From NCBI RefSeq assembly GCF_032854445.1, contig NC_088298.1, positions 19,489,976 through 19,549,975 on the forward strand: 60,000 bases of DNA. The letters run 5' to 3'. The DNA is from Liolophura sinensis (taxonomy: Eukaryota; Mollusca; Polyplacophora; Chitonida; Chitonidae). Under the pieces are notes generated by a model. It was not told the origin of the DNA. It saw only the letters and a list, made by a program, of their open reading frames with translations, and did not search any database. The position numbers and the translations under genes were made by a program. This document shows, piece by piece, positions 38,601 through 44,600 of the stretch (positions within the stretch are counted from its first letter, which is position 1; each line of letters starts with the position of its first letter).

Positions 38601-41600
38601 GGTTGATGAACGGATTTTGTTTTGCTGAGGTAGGTTACGAAATAAACTTTCGGCTTGTCACGTCGAGTGTATGTTCACATAGCTGAATACATGGTGACTA
38701 AACCTTCGTTTGCCAACTATCTGGGATGTCAGGTGACGGAACTATATTCACACCTTCGATGATAATCCTGTGTGCCTCAGCAGGTCTCCATCACAGCTCA
38801 GTAGCGCGTTTGTCATGCGCCATTAGAGGGTTATTCAGTATCTTGGAGTGCGATACGAGCGGTAAACAATTGACTTTTAGCTTGAGCTGTACTGTAAGTC
38901 TGAAAATGGTAATGTTTTTTTATTGGCACAGGATGCATAATTGGAAGATCTTTGAGACGGCCAGAGCGGCGAAGCGTGCCTCTGAACGGCGAGCGACCAG
39001 TCGGAACTCTTTACTTGTTCCAGGTTCCCATAGCAGCCGAGGCTGTGAGAGTGTGGAGTCTGCTCCATCGTCTGTCCGAAGCTCCCTCTATCTCTCAGAC
39101 GGAGAGTCGGCTATGAGCGATGGTTACAGTGCTGATATGGACAGCTCTCATGGGTGAGCAACTAAACCTTGTCCACATCACGCAAAGAGCACGGAATTGG
39201 TTTAGTTTTGCTTAAAATAACGCGACACCAATTTTAATTGTTTGTTTTACGAGCAGAAGAAAGCTTTTTCCTATGCATAGGAGGTTTCAAGGAAAAAAAT
39301 AACATGAAACTTAAAAATCTGATTTTGGACCATCACAGCAACTTTTTTCTTTCTCTAACACATTCTTCGGATAACTTTGAAAAACACAAAGATCATGAAG
39401 TATCAAGTTTGCTCAAACTATATAAAGTGTATTTTCAGTTTTATTTTTATTCCATTTCTGGATTTTTTTTAGTGTCAGCTGGCTTGTTAAATACAAAATA
39501 ATATTGGTGTCGCCTACATAAGCAAAGTAACTCCATTATTAAGCAAAGTGTATTTTTTTGTCCCGTTTTGGATGGTGTGGATTAGCTGGTTTCTTACTTC
39601 GATTTTTGAACTTTAACACTTGTACCTGTTTTATGCACTTCTATACCATACTTCTAATCACTGTGATGCTTGATTAACAAAGTTTTAAAACTCAAATTTC
39701 AATTGTATGTATGGTTGATGTGTGTTTTTGAACTGATGTAGAGACTGTTTTTGCAGTTTAGTTTGCTTTTTGGTTTGGAACGGTTGACTTGTGATAGTAA
39801 TCATGTATAGATTACTCTTTTATATTAGGAATCAAGACTGTTCTGCTCTTCCTTTTAGCTCCACTCATAAACCTGGCCACTTTCATATATCAGAAATATT
39901 CAAATTACCATTTATGAGCAGAAACTGTAGAGTTTAATGTTAGATTAGGATTTTTATTTTTAAGTTGAAAAGTGTGATGATAAATTGAACTCTTCCCAAA
40001 AATATTGCAGTTACAGAATTACATAACTTATTTGAAATTCCAATCAAAATATTTATTAAGAAAACTTTTTGGTTGTAAATGATTGCAAATTATTAAATTG
40101 ATCTGTAGCAATTTCATTGATTTCAAATGCATTTCTGTCTAGGCTGAAATGGTTGACGTCATGGTTTCAAAGATATCAAGATATGACTAGAGTTAGTTAG
40201 GATATCAGTGATGTAAAATTTTCCTTCTTTGGAGGATATTTTGATTAAAAAATCCTTGAATTTGGTTCCAAAGTGCCAAAAAAAAAATATTAAAAGCTGC
40301 ATGAGTTTTTGAGAGATATGTGCTTTAGTTTTTGAGAGATACTTACTTTGATAGCACACATGAAATTGTCAAAATCAAATGTTTAAAAAATATTTAAAAG
40401 ATGATATTAATCCAAACCGACTTTTAGCTCCACAGTTTTTGAGGACTGCGTCTTAGTGTTTAACCACACACAGTAGTTCATAACCCAACTCCTATCATTC
40501 ACTATCATATCCTGTATTATCATATCGTATATTATCATATCCTGTATTTGCCCTGTATAACCCTAGCACCTAACCCTCTGCGCCACCGTTCATTTTAGTT
40601 CTGTCACTAACCTTGGCCGGCCTGGGATACCCGGCTCAAACGACCTTGAATCTGCGCTCAGGAAGCTCGCTATGCGCAGAGCAAACGAGCTCAATGAGAA
40701 AGACTTTTTCGAGCAACAAAAATTGCAGCAAGAGCTTGGTAGTCGCGAGAGAAGCTCTTCCAGCGAATCCCAAAGTTTGAGGTACTTCTGCATGCTTCTT
40801 GAGTCAACCCATGATGTGACTGCCAAGGGATATAACTCTGCTAGGAATCAATCTCATGTCATACCACAAAAGGTTTAGTTTTAATGTCCTCTTGTTTTAA
40901 AATTGGCAAGGTAAGACTGGTTAGAATCTGTTTGGATGTACCTTGTTTTGTGTCCAGATTCATCATAATTTTGGGTGTGAACGAAGTGTAACAAACTCTG
41001 GCTCTGTATTTCTGCCAGTTTCTTGCTGGGGCTCAAATTAATCCTGCCAAATGCCAAAATCTTATTTCCCAGTTTTGTCGATTCAGAAGTAACAAAACCA
41101 GTCTTCGAGGAACACTGTGTTTTCCTTGGCAGTATACTGATTGGTTATCATCTAACGACGACTCGTTTTCACAGTTCTTAAAATGTGCCCTCACTGTCCC
41201 TGGCATCAGTCGAGCATTCAAAACTGTTCAACGAATGCTTTCCTGATGTGTTTTGATGTCGTGTTCGTTGTATCTGTGTTAACAGTGAGAGGGGCTGTTT
41301 TCCTGGTGTTTGTGGTGTTGTGTAGGTGTAGGGTTTAAAAATCCCCCCACCTTCCCAATGTCAATACAGTGCAATTTTAGAAGAAAATAAGTGTTATAAT
41401 ACATTATTTTTGGTGCTAAAACTTACATTTTGTTAGTGAGGTATTGCTTAAAACTTCCAAACAAATTTCATTTGAACCCTCAGAAGAGAGTCCCCAAAAA
41501 TTATAAGAATTGGAGACAAAGTGTTCAGATTTGTGGACTTTACACGGTCACAGGATGGGACATCATGTGGGTTTGAACTTGTGACTTTAGAGATTGGGCT

Positions 41601-44600
41601 GGCTGGCAGGCGTCATTGGCATGTATCACAAGTGTGAAATTGCATGGTATAAAACCCAAGTAATTTTTAGATAATATTTAGCGATAGAAAATTCGGCAAA
41701 ATTGTAATCGCGATCAACAAGACTATTATGACTCACAATCATTATCCCAACCTTTCCCGAATAAGATTTTTATCCTTCTTTTAAAAAAAAAAAGCCCTTT
41801 TATGTCTAATAACTCAGACCTGATGAAATACCTTGTGTTTTGCATGCCTGATGATTTGTGCACAAAGCATGTCTTTGGAAATCTGCATGCTTATTGGCTT
41901 ACATTTATCTGTGACATTATGATCTTTTAATCAATTGGTTATCTCCCTTAGGTTTGAGAGAGAGGGCGCCACCAGCATGACCCCACCATTCCAGTGCTGG
42001 ACCCCGGATAGCCTGATGTCCGCAGGAAGCACCTCTGGGATATCTGGATACTCCAACATGTCTGCCAACAGCCAGTACAAGCTGCCAGAGAAACTCCAGA
42101 TTGTCAAGCCAATGGAAGGTAACTTAGAGAGGTTTTAGTTTAAAATACGATGACAGATTGTGCACTGTTGCTTCGTTCTGTAATTCTTCTAATTTTGAGG
42201 ACATATGGTGTGCTCCTTTTAGTCAGTATATATGTAACTGTTACAGGAGTACTCATTTGCTCTTTTCTTATATGATTAGTCCATCTATGGGACATCATAT
42301 ACCTATCTTAGCTTTTCAAGAGAAAATGTAATGTGAAAAATGTAATTTTTTTTTGCGTTCAGTTCTACTAATATATATCATAAAAGTTAGAATTAGAATA
42401 AAAATTAGATGTTTTATCGTTTCAATCTGACCCCCCAAAAAATGGGATATCACAAGTATAGGTCAATCTGACCCCCCAAAAAATGGGATATCACAAGTAT
42501 AGGTCATACACACTGAAATCTGAATTTCTTCACGGAAATAAGCCCATGACAAGAAGCCAGTTTGAAGTAAAAACAATGCGTTCTTATAGTTCTAATTTTC
42601 AGCTCATGATGTTCTTTTGGTAATCTGAAAAAAAAGGCCTCGTCCAGGACCTCGTTAAATCCGGGGTTGTTTATGTAATGATCAAGAATTGTAGTGAAAA
42701 TTGAGTTTTATGAATTAATTTGCTCGCAAAATGTACCGTAAGAATGTCCAGATGTGGTGGGATTTATGAAAAGTCTGAAATTTTGCTGTTGACTTTTAAC
42801 ATGATGTGACTGATGTAAAAAGGGCAACAATGACTTAGTTACAGTCACAAGCTGTGATGCATACACATTTGAAAAGTACTTGCCACAATCAAAAACAAGG
42901 AGAATTTTATCCCTAGCATCAACAACAACAACAATGCTGTCCCACCAAAGAGCTGCTTGTCTTAGCTGAAACGATAACTATAATTCTATAAATAGTACAT
43001 ATCTGTCCATCACGTGATTACCACGCCTTCTCACATTTTTTGATTCACAGGTTCTGTGACATTGAAGAGGTGGCAGATGTTAGCCACACCCCATATGGGC
43101 GGGATCTTTGAGGAGCGGCCAGGTGTGGTGACAAAAGGTCAGAAGAAACTGGACGTAGATGAAGAGACCTACAACCTGAGTGACCTTGAGGAAGATGGTA
43201 AGACACATACTAGTCTGTTATTCTTATCAACATTTTGTTGTGGAGTGGTTTAACTTATCTAGAGAATAAATGTAACTCAGAGAAGGTCAAGGCTTTTGTT
43301 GTGGTAGTTCTGCATTTCGACACATTGGGGATGAAGACTCAAGACAGCCGAACTAGACCGAGTGCAAGGACGACAGCGTCACTCCAGAATTTGTTTGATG
43401 GACATATATGTACGTGGAAATAATACCACAGTGAAAACCTTGACTTCCTTCTGAGATACCTTTATTCTCTACTACCTGAAACCAATCGGGGGATCCAACT
43501 GACTTAGGCTTGTTTGCCAAAGACTAAGGCATAGTACATTGTGGTATGTAAAGGGGGATTTTATGTGGTTAGCATTAGATTTATCATGTCATATATTGAG
43601 GAAGTGTACATCTGAATACTGGACTTGAACCATTCTTGTCTTAGCCTTATTTCTAGTCTGATTATTTTTATCTGTATTGAATTGTATGTAGTGAAATATC
43701 ATTGGGTTCAGTATAAATCACTCTGTGACGGCAGATTCAGGGGTAGGGAAGCTTTATTAACAAAATTAACATATCTTCAAGTCTAGTTATTGCCTTACTG
43801 CATTGTGGTTATAGCATCTGCCTTTTTAGTGGGGATATAACAGATCACAACAAAGACAGCAAAACCAGAACAGTGATGACAGTGTGATAGTTGGGAAATG
43901 ATCACAGCTAACCGGTGAAATCCAGTCTCCCAATGTGATAGTTGGGAAATGATCACACCTAACTGGTGAAATCCAGTCTCCCAGTGTGATAGTTGGGAAA
44001 TGATCATACCTAACTGGTGAAATCCAGTCTCCCAGTGTGATAGTTGGGAAATGATCACAGCTAACTGGTGAAATCCAGTCTCCCAGTGTGATAGTAGGAA
44101 AATGGTCACACCTAACTGGTGAAATCCAGTCTCCCAGTGTGATAGTTGGGAAATGATCACAGCTAACTGGTGAAATCCAGTCTCCCAGTGTGATAGTTGG
44201 GAAATGATCATACATAACTGGTGAAATCCAGTCTCCCAGTGTGATAGTTGGGAAATGCTCACAGCTAACTGGTGAAATCCAGTCTCCCAGTGTGATAGTT
44301 GGGAAATGATCATACCTAACTGGTGAAATCCAGTCTCCCAGTGTGATAGTTGGGAAATGATCACAGATAACCGGTGAAATCCAGTCTCCCAGTGTGATAG
44401 TAGGAAAATGGTCACACCTAACTGGTGAAATCCAGTCTCCCAGTGTGATAGTTTCGAAATGGTCACACCTAACTGGTGAAATCCAGTCTCCCAGTGTGAT
44501 AGTTGGGAAATGATCACAGCTAACTGGTGAAATCCAGTCTCCCAGTGTGATAGTTGGGAAATGATCATACATAACTGGTGAAATCCAGTCTCCCAGTGTG

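Noticed and set aside
38726-38931. Plus-strand frame running into TRAK exon J from upstream
   Set aside because: The acceptor TTGGCACAG at 38931 and the phase of exon I place this part in the intron.
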